Source: Anatilimnocola aggregata
GTDB lineage: Bacteria; Planctomycetota; Planctomycetia; Pirellulales; Pirellulaceae
NCBI RefSeq assembly: GCF_007747655.1
Contig: NZ_CP036274.1
Span: 6,820,001-6,884,000, forward strand
Direction: 5' to 3'
Length of the DNA: 64,000 nt
In this document: one piece after another, positions 55,669 to 64,000 of the stretch
How the letters are laid out: each line of letters starts with the position of its first letter
Position numbering within the stretch: position 1 is the stretch's first letter
Translations under genes and position numbers: made by a program
The notes under the pieces: model-generated
What the model was told of the DNA's origin: nothing
Seen by the model: only the letters and a program-made list of their open reading frames with translations
Database searches by the model: none

Positions 55669-57588
55669 ATGAAGCCCCGCCTCTCCTTTCTCGGGATCAC
55701 TCTCCTCGCGATTGCATGCTCGGCCTACGCAGCCGAGTCCCCCGCCGTTGCCGGTCATCAAACCAAGACCATCGAAGGCTGGACATTGCACATCAGCAAC
55801 GCCTTGCTGGAAAAAGAAAAAACCGAGACCGAGCGAGCACTTGAACTGCTGACGGCTCAGCTGCAAGAGATCATTCGAGTTGTGCCCGCACCGGCTGTCG
55901 TGGAACTGCGCAAAGTGCCGCTCTGGTTCTCTCCGGAGTATGACAAGGTGCCGCCTCGGGCCGAGTATCACCCGGGCGCTGGCTGGTTGCGAGCCAACAA
56001 GCGCGACCCGGCGATGGAGAAGGCGGTGGAGTTCACCAACATCCGCATCTTCGAGCGTGAAACGAAGCGGATGCCGAATTTCACGCTGCACGAGCTGGCC
56101 CATGCTTATCACGACCGCGTCCTCGCCAAAGGCTTTGGGAATGAACCGATCAAAGCGGCTTTTGATAAAGCCAAAGAACAAGGCCTGTACGAGAAAGTCG
56201 AGCAGCGTTTTGGGGATGGCCGCTCGGCGACGGTCCGCGCATATGCCATGTCGAGTCCGATGGAGTACTTCGCCGAATGCAGCGAAGCGTTCTTCTCGAC
56301 GAACGATTTCTTCCCGTTCAGCCGCGAGCAGTTGGCCAAGCACGATCCGGAGATGAACCAACTGGTGTCCAAGCTCTGGGGTTGCGCGGCGGAGCCAGCG
56401 TGGGAGAAACGCTCGAGTCTGAACAAGCCGCTGCGAGTCTTTATCCTGGCGGGACAGTCGAACATGGAAGGGCACGCGAAGATCGAGACCTTCGATTACA
56501 TCGGCGATGATCCCGCGACGGCGCCGCTGCTCAAGCAGATGCGCGACGCCGATGGCCGTCCGCACGTCTGCAATGGTGCTTGGATTTCCTACTTCACCGG
56601 TTCTGGCGATCAGAATGGCGAAGGCCACGGCAAGCTGACGGCTGGCTACGGCTCGCGGCGTCAGCCCGATCAGGATGGCGGCAAGATCGGGCCGGAGTTC
56701 AGTTTCGGCATTGCCATGGACGCTGCGTTCGACGAGCCGGTGCTGCTCATCAAGACCGCTTGGGGCGGCAAAAGCCTGCATACGGATTTTCGTCCGCCAA
56801 GCGCTGGCCCGTTTGTGTTCAGCGAAACGCAGCTCGCGAATTTCCAGAAGCAAGGCAAGGATGTGGACGCCCTCAAGGCGGCCAAGGAAAAGGAAACCGG
56901 CCGCTACTACCGGCTGATGATCGAGCACGTGCAGCACGTGCTAAAGGACCTGAAGCGCGTCTGCCCAGCCTACGACGAGAAGCAAGGATATGAGCTCTCC
57001 GGTTTTGTGTGGCTGCAGGGCTGGAACGACCTGGTCGATTCCGGTGTCTATCCAAATCGCCAGAAGCCCGGCGGCTACGATGCCTACAGCAACGCGCTCG
57101 CCCACTTCATTCGCGACGTCCGCAAAGATTTGAAAAGCCCGCAACTGCCCTTCACCATCGGCGTGCTGGGAGTTGGCGGCGCGAAGCCGAACGAGCAGAC
57201 GGTCGAGTTTCGCAAGGCGATGGCTGCGCCGGCTGCCATGCCGGAGTTTCGCGGCAACGTAGTCGCGGTGCAAACAGCGCCGTTCTGGTCCGAGGAACTG
57301 GCCGCGATCGCAGAAAAGCACGAGAAGGTGCGGCAGATGAGCTTTTACCTCAACTCCAGACACAAAGACCACGCCAATGGCGATGGGAAGATGACGGACA
57401 AAGAGAAGCGGGACTACCTCGAAAAATACGAAGCCAAAATCATCTCGCCGGATGAAGCGGCGATGTGGAAACGGGGCGCCTCAAACGCCGGGTACCATTA
57501 TCTTGGTTGTGCGAAGACCTTCGCCCTGATGGGTCGGGGGTTCGCGGAGGCCAACCTGTCGATTCTGAAGGAGCAGGGAAAACGATGA
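55669..57588 (+). CDS. Zincin metallopeptidase-like domain fused to sialate O-acetylesterase-type SGNH domain
   Basis: A 639-residue exported protein (signal KPRLSFLGITLLAIACSAYA). The first half (about 25-240) has a gluzincin motif HELAHAYHD (H141, E142, H145) and a downstream EYFAE (about 200-204) that can supply the third zinc ligand. The second half, from PLRVFILAGQSNMEG (S264 region), is an SGNH/SASA esterase with GFVWLQGWND. The two are joined by a short linker. It is probably active on acetylated sugars with an attached protease-like domain of unknown target. ATG 55669 is preceded by AGAGGA at 55651. It overlaps the next gene by 4 bp. Confidence 0.8.
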   Translation: MKPRLSFLGITLLAIACSAYAAESPAVAGHQTKTIEGWTLHISNALLEKEKTETERALELLTAQLQEIIRVVPAPAVVELRKVPLWFSPEYDKVPPRAEYHPGAGWLRANKRDPAMEKAVEFTNIRIFERETKRMPNFTLHELAHAYHDRVLAKGFGNEPIKAAFDKAKEQGLYEKVEQRFGDGRSATVRAYAMSSPMEYFAECSEAFFSTNDFFPFSREQLAKHDPEMNQLVSKLWGCAAEPAWEKRSSLNKPLRVFILAGQSNMEGHAKIETFDYIGDDPATAPLLKQMRDADGRPHVCNGAWISYFTGSGDQNGEGHGKLTAGYGSRRQPDQDGGKIGPEFSFGIAMDAAFDEPVLLIKTAWGGKSLHTDFRPPSAGPFVFSETQLANFQKQGKDVDALKAAKEKETGRYYRLMIEHVQHVLKDLKRVCPAYDEKQGYELSGFVWLQGWNDLVDSGVYPNRQKPGGYDAYSNALAHFIRDVRKDLKSPQLPFTIGVLGVGGAKPNEQTVEFRKAMAAPAAMPEFRGNVVAVQTAPFWSEELAAIAEKHEKVRQMSFYLNSRHKDHANGDGKMTDKEKRDYLEKYEAKIISPDEAAMWKRGASNAGYHYLGCAKTFALMGRGFAEANLSILKEQGKR

Positions 57589-59957
57589 TGAATGTTCTGC
57601 TCTCCTGGCTGGTGATTGCGAACTCGGTTGTCGCAGCCGGGTCTCCGGCTCTGCCCGGCTTCCATCCGCTCACCGAGTCGCAGGCTGGCGATGTGCTGAT
57701 CGCGGAATTGCGCTGCGCGGCGTGTCATGCGGGCACCCTGCGGCGATCGTTCGCGGAAAAGGCAGCCCCTGATTTGACCGAAGCTGGGTCGCGGATTTCG
57801 CCTGCATATCTCCGGCGATTTCTCACGTCTCCCGCTTCAGTGCATCCGGGATCCACCATGCCGGACATACTGGCGACACGACCGGAGGCCGAGCGCAACC
57901 AGATTGCCGAAGCGCTCGCTCACTTTCTAGTGGCTCAGTCCAAGCTGCCCTTTACGGCAAATCTCTCTCCGTCATTTGACTGGGAGCAAGGCAAGGCGCT
58001 ATTCCATTCCGTCGGCTGTGTCGCCTGCCACGGACCCAAAGAAGCGTTCGCCGATGCGCCGCTCAAACGCGACGAGGAAGCAGAGGAAGACGAAGACCCG
58101 CAAGTCAAAGCCCGAAAGGCGATCAAGCCGATCGCTGTGCCGCTGGGCCATGTGACTGGCAAGTATAGCGTGAAATCGCTCAGCGAGTTTCTTTTTCAGC
58201 CACTTCGCGTCCGCAGTTCCGGACGCATGCCCGATATGAAACTGACTCCCGCCGAGTCGCTGGCCATCGCCGGTTATCTGGTAGGCGAGGAGGCGAAGCA
58301 AGAACAGGCTCTTGTGCCCCAAGACGTACTGGTTGCTAAAGGCAAAAAATATTTTCGCGAGCTGAATTGCGCTGCCTGTCATGCCCTGCCGGGAATGACC
58401 GCGGCTCCCCTCGGCAGGTCATTGACGAATGCGGAGCCGGGGGGCGGCTGTTTGTCGAAAACGAGTAATCGCAGTCCTCGATTCCAGCTCTCCGACGCGC
58501 AAGTCAAAGCGATCGCGATGGCACTGCGAGAAAAGCCTGAGCGGGAAACTGACCAGCTTGTCGCCGCCAAGACGCTGACGGCGTTCCGCTGCATCGCTTG
58601 TCACGTTCGCGACGACTACGGCGGCGTGCCGGACGCTTACAATCCGCATTTTCTCGGTAGTGAGCAAAAGCTCGGCGACGACGGCCGTATTCCGCCGCCG
58701 CTGACACTGATCGGCGCGAAACTGCAGCCCGCCTGGTTCAAGAAAGTGCTGTTCGACGGCGAAAGTGTGCGCCACTATATGTCCACCCGGATGCCGCAGT
58801 ATGGTTCGGCTAATCTGCAACACCTGCCGGCAATGTTCGCGCGCCTCGATGTGCTGCCCGGTAAGGCGATGAACATTCCGAACGCGGAAGCTCGCTCCGA
58901 AAGCGACCGCAACCGCGAAAAACTGCTCCGCGCTGGCGGCCGCGAATTGCTCGGCGACAAGGGGTTGAATTGCGTCGCCTGTCACCAATTCAACGGTAAA
59001 GCCGCGCCCGGCAGTCAAGGCATCGACCTGATCACCACCACCCAGCGACTTCAGCCCGGTTGGTACAACAGCTACCTGCGCAACCCCGGCGCCTTTCGTC
59101 CGCGCACGGTCATGCCCAGCGCCTGGTCGGGCGGCATCGCTGCGCAAAAAACGATTCTGGACGGTAACACCGACACGCAGATCGAAGCCATTTGGTATTA
59201 CCTGTCGCTCGGCACATCGGCCGCCGATCCCTCCGGCATTCGCGGAGTAAGTACGAAACTGAGTGTCGACGACCAGGCCAAAACGTTCCGCGGCCGCAGC
59301 CGCGTCGCCGGCTTCCGAGGCATCGCCGTCGGCCTGCCCGAGAAATTGAGTTACGCGTTCAACGCCGAGACTGGAACGCTTTCCGCCCTCTGGCAGGGAG
59401 ACTTCCTCAGCGTCAACTGGAGCGGCCAGGGCTCGGGTGATTTCAATCCCGCGAGTGAACCCATCACGCTCGCCCAGGATGTCTCGTTCGCAAACCTGGC
59501 CGATGAAAATGCTGCCTGGCCGCTGCTGCCCGTGATGACCAAGGAAGCGAAGACCAATCCCGATCCACTCTATCCCAAGAATCTCGGTTATCAGTTCCGT
59601 GGGTATTTTCTCGGTGATAAATCCGTCCCAACGTTTCAGTATCGGATCGGCACCATCGAAGTCGAAGACCGATCCGTGGCCGTGGTCGCCGCAGAACAAC
59701 TCTATTTGAAACGCAGCTTGCAGTTGGAGTCGCCGTCGCAGCAATCCGTTTGGTTTCGCGCACTGACCGGCGATATCCATCAGGAATCCGAGCAAGTCTA
59801 TCGGAGTGGCCGGTTATTGCTGACGATTCCCAAGGGTGAAACGAAGCTGCGAACGCTGACGGACGAGCCAAAGCGAGCCGAACTGCTGCTGCACCTGCAA
59901 ATTCGCCGAGGCAAATCAGCACTGGAGTTCCAATATGAACTACTCAAGAAGAAATAG
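57585..59957 (+). CDS. Exported multiheme cytochrome c protein
   Basis: A 790-residue protein with signal (MNVLLSWLVIANSVVAAG) and five CxxCH heme motifs: CAACH (C44), CVACH, CAACH, CIACH and CVACH. The last about 200 residues are a beta-rich domain without heme. It is likely a periplasmic electron carrier for the sugar-processing enzymes around it. The frame starts at 57465, but ATG 57585 after GGAGCAGGG, overlapping the previous stop, is preferred. It overlaps the following propeller gene by 23 bp. Confidence 0.85.
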   Translation: MMNVLLSWLVIANSVVAAGSPALPGFHPLTESQAGDVLIAELRCAACHAGTLRRSFAEKAAPDLTEAGSRISPAYLRRFLTSPASVHPGSTMPDILATRPEAERNQIAEALAHFLVAQSKLPFTANLSPSFDWEQGKALFHSVGCVACHGPKEAFADAPLKRDEEAEEDEDPQVKARKAIKPIAVPLGHVTGKYSVKSLSEFLFQPLRVRSSGRMPDMKLTPAESLAIAGYLVGEEAKQEQALVPQDVLVAKGKKYFRELNCAACHALPGMTAAPLGRSLTNAEPGGGCLSKTSNRSPRFQLSDAQVKAIAMALREKPERETDQLVAAKTLTAFRCIACHVRDDYGGVPDAYNPHFLGSEQKLGDDGRIPPPLTLIGAKLQPAWFKKVLFDGESVRHYMSTRMPQYGSANLQHLPAMFARLDVLPGKAMNIPNAEARSESDRNREKLLRAGGRELLGDKGLNCVACHQFNGKAAPGSQGIDLITTTQRLQPGWYNSYLRNPGAFRPRTVMPSAWSGGIAAQKTILDGNTDTQIEAIWYYLSLGTSAADPSGIRGVSTKLSVDDQAKTFRGRSRVAGFRGIAVGLPEKLSYAFNAETGTLSALWQGDFLSVNWSGQGSGDFNPASEPITLAQDVSFANLADENAAWPLLPVMTKEAKTNPDPLYPKNLGYQFRGYFLGDKSVPTFQYRIGTIEVEDRSVAVVAAEQLYLKRSLQLESPSQQSVWFRALTGDIHQESEQVYRSGRLLLTIPKGETKLRTLTDEPKRAELLLHLQIRRGKSALEFQYELLKKK

Positions 59958-61443
59958 TTACTGGCAACTCCTCTGCCTGGTGCTGGTCATTTCGGGGACC
60001 ATTGCCGGTGCCGCGCGCTCTGAAGAAGTCGGCGATCGATGGGGAACGGAAGAGCGCGAGCGCGAATACTACCCGATCGTCAACATTCCTTTGCCGAAGG
60101 ATACGGTTATCGAAGCCGGCGCCTTCGCGGTCCTTCCCGATCGCCGGTTTGCCGTGGGGACCCGGCATGGCGAGATCTTCTTCATTGATGGCATCGATGC
60201 CGCGAAGCCAAATCCATCGTTTCACCGATTCGCCTCGGGCCTCGACGAGATCTTCGGGCTCACCTGGCAGGACAATGCGTTTCGCGTGACGCAGAGTTGC
60301 GAGTTGACCCGCGTCAGCGATTCGAATCGCGACGGAGTAGCGGATCGATTTGAAACAGTCTCGGACGCCTGGGGATATGCGAATTACCACGAATACGCAT
60401 TCGGTTCCAAGCTCGATGCCGAGGGAAATCAGTTCGTAGCGCTCGGACTTTCGGAGTCCTATTACTCGCACGCCTTGAATCGCGGCTTTATCATGAAGGT
60501 TGCTCACGACGGCAAGACAACCGCGTTCGCCAGCGGCCTGCGCAGTCCGGGGGGCATCGGCTTCGACGAGCACCGGGCCCTGTTCTACGTCGAAAGCCAG
60601 GGCCCCTGGAATTGCTCGTGCAGCCTGAAGGCCGTGGCGCCGAATAGCTTTCATGGCCACCCGGCGAGTTTCAATTGGTACAAGTACGCGCCGGAACTCG
60701 GCCCTGTGCCGGAAACGCCGAAATCGGGAACGCGGATCGCGAGCGAGCGGAAACGGATCTCGGAACTGACGCCCTACGCCGTCATCTTTCCCTACATCCG
60801 CATGGGCCGGTCGATCACCGCATTCAGTGTGAATCAAACTCAGGGCAAATTCGGCCCCTTCGAAAATCAGCTGTTCCTGGGCGATTATACTCTTTCGATT
60901 GTGATGCGGGCCACAACCGAACAGGTCAACGGAGTCTGGCAAGGCGCCTGCTATCCGTTTCGCGAGGGGCTCTCGACCGGCATTCTTAATGTCGAATTCA
61001 CGCCCGGCGGCAAGCTACTGTGCGGCGGCACGAATCGGGGCTGGCCGGTGCGCGGGATCAAACCCTTCGCCTTGGAGCGGCTCGAGTGGAGCGGCAAGCT
61101 GCCGTTCGAAATCAACCGCATCACCATCGAACCGGACGGCTTTAAGGTCACCTTCACGAAGCCGGTGGATCTCACAACGGGATCCTCGCCGGATTCCTAC
61201 GCAATTTCGTCGTTCACTCACCCGTATCACGGCGGCTATGGGGGTCCGGAAGTCGATCAGCAGAAGCCACGCGTCAAATTAGTCTCGCTGGCTGAGGATG
61301 GCCTTTCGGCCAGGGTTGTGTTGGAAAAGCTCGACCAAGGTTTTGTGTATGAGTTTGATCTGTTCAAGCTCCGTTCGCGAGACAAAGACGAACTGCTACA
61401 TCGACACGCGTACTACACGGTTAACGAGATTCCCTCGCGATAA
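59935..61443 (+). CDS. Exported beta-propeller (PVC heme-linked/sorbosone dehydrogenase-like)
   Basis: A 502-residue protein with signal (YWQLLCLVLVISGTIAGAA) and a propeller (RFAVGTRHGEIFFIDG, FASGLDEIFGLTWQDN, GLRSPGGIGFD) like those linked to membrane-bound heme or PQQ dehydrogenases in planctomycetes and verrucomicrobia. It probably pairs with the multiheme protein encoded just before (23-bp overlap). Its substrate is unknown. Confidence 0.75.
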   Translation: MNYSRRNSYWQLLCLVLVISGTIAGAARSEEVGDRWGTEEREREYYPIVNIPLPKDTVIEAGAFAVLPDRRFAVGTRHGEIFFIDGIDAAKPNPSFHRFASGLDEIFGLTWQDNAFRVTQSCELTRVSDSNRDGVADRFETVSDAWGYANYHEYAFGSKLDAEGNQFVALGLSESYYSHALNRGFIMKVAHDGKTTAFASGLRSPGGIGFDEHRALFYVESQGPWNCSCSLKAVAPNSFHGHPASFNWYKYAPELGPVPETPKSGTRIASERKRISELTPYAVIFPYIRMGRSITAFSVNQTQGKFGPFENQLFLGDYTLSIVMRATTEQVNGVWQGACYPFREGLSTGILNVEFTPGGKLLCGGTNRGWPVRGIKPFALERLEWSGKLPFEINRITIEPDGFKVTFTKPVDLTTGSSPDSYAISSFTHPYHGGYGGPEVDQQKPRVKLVSLAEDGLSARVVLEKLDQGFVYEFDLFKLRSRDKDELLHRHAYYTVNEIPSR

Positions 61444-61456
61444 GTCGGAGCCATCC

Positions 61457-62506
61457 ATGAGACAATCTCCCGCATCTGTCTTGTTTATCCTCTCTCTGGG
61501 AATGGTGCTCGGAGCCGCAAACGCAGGTTCATTGACCGCTGCCGAGCATCCCGTCCCAGCGAGTCCGCTCTGGCTCACTTATTCCGGCGACAAAGGTCCA
61601 GGAGCCGGCAAGCATATCATTTTGATCGCTGGAGATCAGGAGTATCGCAGCGAACACTCAATGCCGATGCTGGCGAGGCTGCTAGCTAAGCTTCATGGGT
61701 TTCATTGCACGGTCTTGTTCAGTCTGAATTTGGAGAACGAGGTCGATCCGACGCAGAAGATCCGCTGGGAAGACAAGACCGTCACGCACAACATCCCTGG
61801 CCTGGAACATCTCGAGAAGTGCGACCTGCTGATCGTGTTCACTCGGCTCCTCTCGCTGCCGCCAGAGCAACTGAAGCACATTTACAACTACTTGGATTCC
61901 GGCAAGCCGATCATCGGCATCCGCACGGCCAATCATGGCTTCCTGGACTTTAACTACCGGAAAGACGGCAAGCGAATCGACTTTGGCGAAGCGGTGCTCG
62001 GCGGTTCGTTCCGCAGTCATCATGGCCGGTGGCAGCAGGATTCCACGCGCGGAATCATCGTCGAGCAGAATAAGGACCACCCGGTTCTGATCGGGGTCAA
62101 AGATATCTGGGGGACCTCCGATGTCTATCGCACTTACAAAGAAGGTGGCAGTCTCCCCGCCGGTTGCCTCGCCCTGGTCGATGGAAAGCCGCTCGTGGGT
62201 CGCAAGTACGATGACGCAGTCAATGACAAGCTGATTTCGCTCCCGGTCGCCTGGGTAAAAACCTGGACCGGAAACACCGGCCAGACCGCGCGCGTCTTCC
62301 ACGTCACGATGGGGAGCGCACAGGATTTTCAAAGCGAGGGCCTGCGTCGCCTGACCGTGAATGCCGTTTACTGGTGCATACATATGGAAGCCGAGATTGT
62401 CGCCGACTCGAGCATGAAAATCGTCGGCGAGTACGATCCACCGGACAGCGGCTTCGCTTACGGCAAGCTCGGCATCGTGCCGAGAAAGCCAGACTTCTAC
62501 AAGTGA
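61457..62506 (+). CDS. ThuA-like domain protein, exported
   Basis: A 349-residue protein with signal (SVLFILSLGMVLGAANAGSL) and a ThuA/glutamine-amidotransferase-like fold (IILIAGDQEYRSEHSMPML, KCDLLIVFTRLLSLPPEQL, GKPIIGIRTANHGFLDF). ThuA proteins accompany sugar catabolism; the catalytic Cys of amidotransferases is absent, as usual in this family (IRTANHG where GxCxG would stand). ATG 61457 with CGGAG at 61446 decides the start. Last gene of the four-gene operon. Confidence 0.85.
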   Translation: MRQSPASVLFILSLGMVLGAANAGSLTAAEHPVPASPLWLTYSGDKGPGAGKHIILIAGDQEYRSEHSMPMLARLLAKLHGFHCTVLFSLNLENEVDPTQKIRWEDKTVTHNIPGLEHLEKCDLLIVFTRLLSLPPEQLKHIYNYLDSGKPIIGIRTANHGFLDFNYRKDGKRIDFGEAVLGGSFRSHHGRWQQDSTRGIIVEQNKDHPVLIGVKDIWGTSDVYRTYKEGGSLPAGCLALVDGKPLVGRKYDDAVNDKLISLPVAWVKTWTGNTGQTARVFHVTMGSAQDFQSEGLRRLTVNAVYWCIHMEAEIVADSSMKIVGEYDPPDSGFAYGKLGIVPRKPDFYK

Positions 62507-62587
62507 GATCGCTCCCTTTCCGTGGCTACAACGTGCTTCAGTCCGACACGCCGCAGTCGCGATGTGCCTGCGACTCGAAGCAACCAA

Positions 62588-64000
62588 TTACCAACGATTC
62601 CGCCTTTCATCGGGCGAATCGTAGTGAGCCACAGGAAGGTATGGTTCGACCGGCATCGCAGGAGGTGCGGCAGGAGCGAGAACAGAAATCCGCCGCATCG
62701 AGCGAGCACAGATCGCCTGATAGGTCGCGTCGAAGTAGTGATTCGGTTTCGGCGACTTCCACCAGCCGGTGCGAGCCCCGCCGAAACCAGGCTTGTGCCG
62801 CGTCTCCCAGGTCTCGGACAACAGGTGCTTGGAATAATTCAGATGGCCGGTGTGATTGCGGCGGCCCTCGATTCGCGGCGGATTAAACAACGTCAGTGCA
62901 CCCGGTTGTCCCGCGTCCAGCAGTAATCCTTCATGCACTTTCAGCTTCCAGTGATCGGCATTCGTCATCACGAGTGGGAGACCGCCACGAAATACGATGT
63001 GCCAGTTGTCACCGATCAAAATGTGCTGTGAATCGAGCGGCCGCCGGTAGTTCGGCTCGCCCTTGGAAGGGATGAACGATTGGAACCCGACCTGCGCACA
63101 AAAATGCTGAACCGGCTGAATGTTCCACGATTCTTCCTTCCAGCCTTGATCGATCAGCGTGAGGTCGGCGATCAACTTCTCGCCAGCGGGCGTACCGTAC
63201 GGAATCTCTTCCTGCGCTGAATACCAGGCGAACAGACCTTCCAAAATCAGCAGTTCGCAGTCCGCTGCCTTCCGGCCCTCAGTGAGGAACGGGAAGAAGT
63301 CGTAGTCGATGATCGAGCCAGCGCCCTGTTCATTCCAGGCGATCGCGACCCAGTGCAGACCCAGCTTTTGCACGTCACCACCGACGGTAATGCATACCGT
63401 CTCTTCGGGAGCCTCGCGTTTCTCGAGGCCGCTCAGACAGTTGTTTTGGATGTGGTACGCGGTGAGGACGATCTGTTGCTTCGATTCATCGACCGGCGGG
63501 TCGTTGTCGTACTCAGTGGCCACTGCCTCCGGGCCCAACCTCGCGACCTCCGAATAGTAGAACTCGAGTGCTGATGCTTCTGCAGGTGTGTGCCGGTTGG
63601 GATTCGCCACGATCGCGCCGGCGTCCATTGCTTCGCGGTTGGCCAGGTAAAGTTCGTGGGCCTTATTGGTTTCGTTCACCCAATCGGCTTGCTTGATGGC
63701 CACGAAGTCTTGCCATAAGTCGGCACGATCCGGGCGCTTCACGAGAAAGCGAAACCGTTTTGGCTTCCAGCTCGGTTTCTGGTTGGGATCCGTGTACTTG
63801 AACGAAACGCAGGTGCGATTCTGTAATGTCGTCAGCATCACCCGCGCGATCCGCCGCTGTTGCGAACCTAGCCCGGCGATGGCTCGATCGATGCGATCCT
63901 CGAGCTTGGCTGCTTGCTCCGGACTGCGGACTGTTTCTTCGGTATCCGGATCATCGATGCAAGCAACGTCAACGCGACGGCCTTTCTTCTTCACCCCGCG
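62588..64000 (-). CDS. Phage terminase large subunit (GpA-like), 5' end beyond window
   Basis: The frame runs open past the right edge; the GTG at 63994 is only an internal candidate. Visible parts: an ATPase-side stretch (VDVACIDDPD, near the edge), a middle segment (RVMLTTLQNRTCVSFKY), and an RNase H-like nuclease stretch ITVGGDVQKLGLHWVAIAW with its conserved Asp. The C-terminus has WETRHKPGFGGARTGWWK and HYFDA. Terminase cuts and packages phage DNA. No other phage genes lie in this window; it may be part of a prophage to the right, or an isolated relic as often seen in planctomycetes. Confidence 0.75.
   Translation of the reverse strand, partial: RGVKKKGRRVDVACIDDPDTEETVRSPEQAAKLEDRIDRAIAGLGSQQRRIARVMLTTLQNRTCVSFKYTDPNQKPSWKPKRFRFLVKRPDRADLWQDFVAIKQADWVNETNKAHELYLANREAMDAGAIVANPNRHTPAEASALEFYYSEVARLGPEAVATEYDNDPPVDESKQQIVLTAYHIQNNCLSGLEKREAPEETVCITVGGDVQKLGLHWVAIAWNEQGAGSIIDYDFFPFLTEGRKAADCELLILEGLFAWYSAQEEIPYGTPAGEKLIADLTLIDQGWKEESWNIQPVQHFCAQVGFQSFIPSKGEPNYRRPLDSQHILIGDNWHIVFRGGLPLVMTNADHWKLKVHEGLLLDAGQPGALTLFNPPRIEGRRNHTGHLNYSKHLLSETWETRHKPGFGGARTGWWKSPKPNHYFDATYQAICARSMRRISVLAPAAPPAMPVEPYLPVAHYDSPDERRNRW

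Noticed and set aside
55651-56937. Long minus-strand open frame (428 residues)
   Set aside because: It lies entirely antisense to the peptidase-esterase gene, which has clear motifs. The frame is a by-product of high-GC codon use.
58419-59795. Long minus-strand open frame (458 residues)
   Set aside because: Antisense to the multiheme cytochrome gene with its five CxxCH motifs; no recognisable protein features.
59944-60942. Minus-strand open frame (332 residues)
   Set aside because: Antisense to the propeller gene; shadow composition.

Overview
The window looks like chromosomal DNA of a planctomycete, most likely a Pirellula-type lineage. This rests on gene content: a PSCyt1/DUF1549/DUF1553 cytochrome-type protein, two DUF1559 prepilin-like proteins with the H-X9-DG tail, PQQ-like propellers, ThuA and heme-linked propeller proteins, and many secreted enzymes with Tat or Sec signals. 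No rRNA gene, complete tRNA or CRISPR array was seen.

Left part (1-11.3 kb, all minus strand): the 5' part of a PSCyt/DUF1549/DUF1553 gene, two tandem Tat-exported enolase-superfamily paralogues, a family 2 sulfotransferase, a very large NosR-like/ApbE fusion, and a secreted FAD oxidoreductase with carbohydrate-binding-like ends.

11.5-17.8 kb is a broken accessory region. It starts with the 5' half of a tRNA-Ser(UGA) gene. A tRNA-like 3' half lies about 450 bp further on, followed by a probable PD-(D/E)XK protein, gene debris, and a 978-residue fusion of an Mrr-like nuclease with a STAND-type NTPase. The fusion is a good candidate for an anti-phage effector.

17.8-30.3 kb holds about eleven closely packed plus-strand genes that look like one metal-homeostasis operon: a secreted small protein, a COG0523 metal-chaperone GTPase, an FAD oxidoreductase, a FeoB-like permease, a hypothetical, DUF58, a transglutaminase-like membrane protein, a MoxR ATPase, a His-rich lipoprotein, an ArsP-type permease and a Fur-family regulator. 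A perfect 10-bp inverted repeat overlaps a likely promoter in front of it. Near-identical 50-bp direct repeats lie on both sides (17.5 and 31.8 kb), and an integrase-core transposase follows the second copy.

33-41 kb is mixed: an HTH hypothetical, a bicovalent-type FAD oxidoreductase, half of a YidE/AspT transporter, a PhoD-like phosphatase and a sialidase-like propeller. 41-48.2 kb has two divergent Cys-rich paralogues and then a run of DUF1559, DUF4198, PQQ propeller, redoxin and PQQ propeller genes. A tyrosine recombinase lies at 48.7 kb. 49.8-53.9 kb is a minus-strand molybdate/tungstate operon (regulator, TupA-like, ModA, ModB, ModC). 54-62.5 kb has a second DUF1559 gene and a four-gene operon (metallopeptidase-esterase fusion, multiheme cytochrome c, propeller, ThuA). 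The right edge cuts a phage terminase large-subunit gene.

Coordinates include the stop codon. Where an upstream in-frame TTG/GTG/ATG was passed over, the entry says why. All functional calls are from reading motifs; no database search was made.
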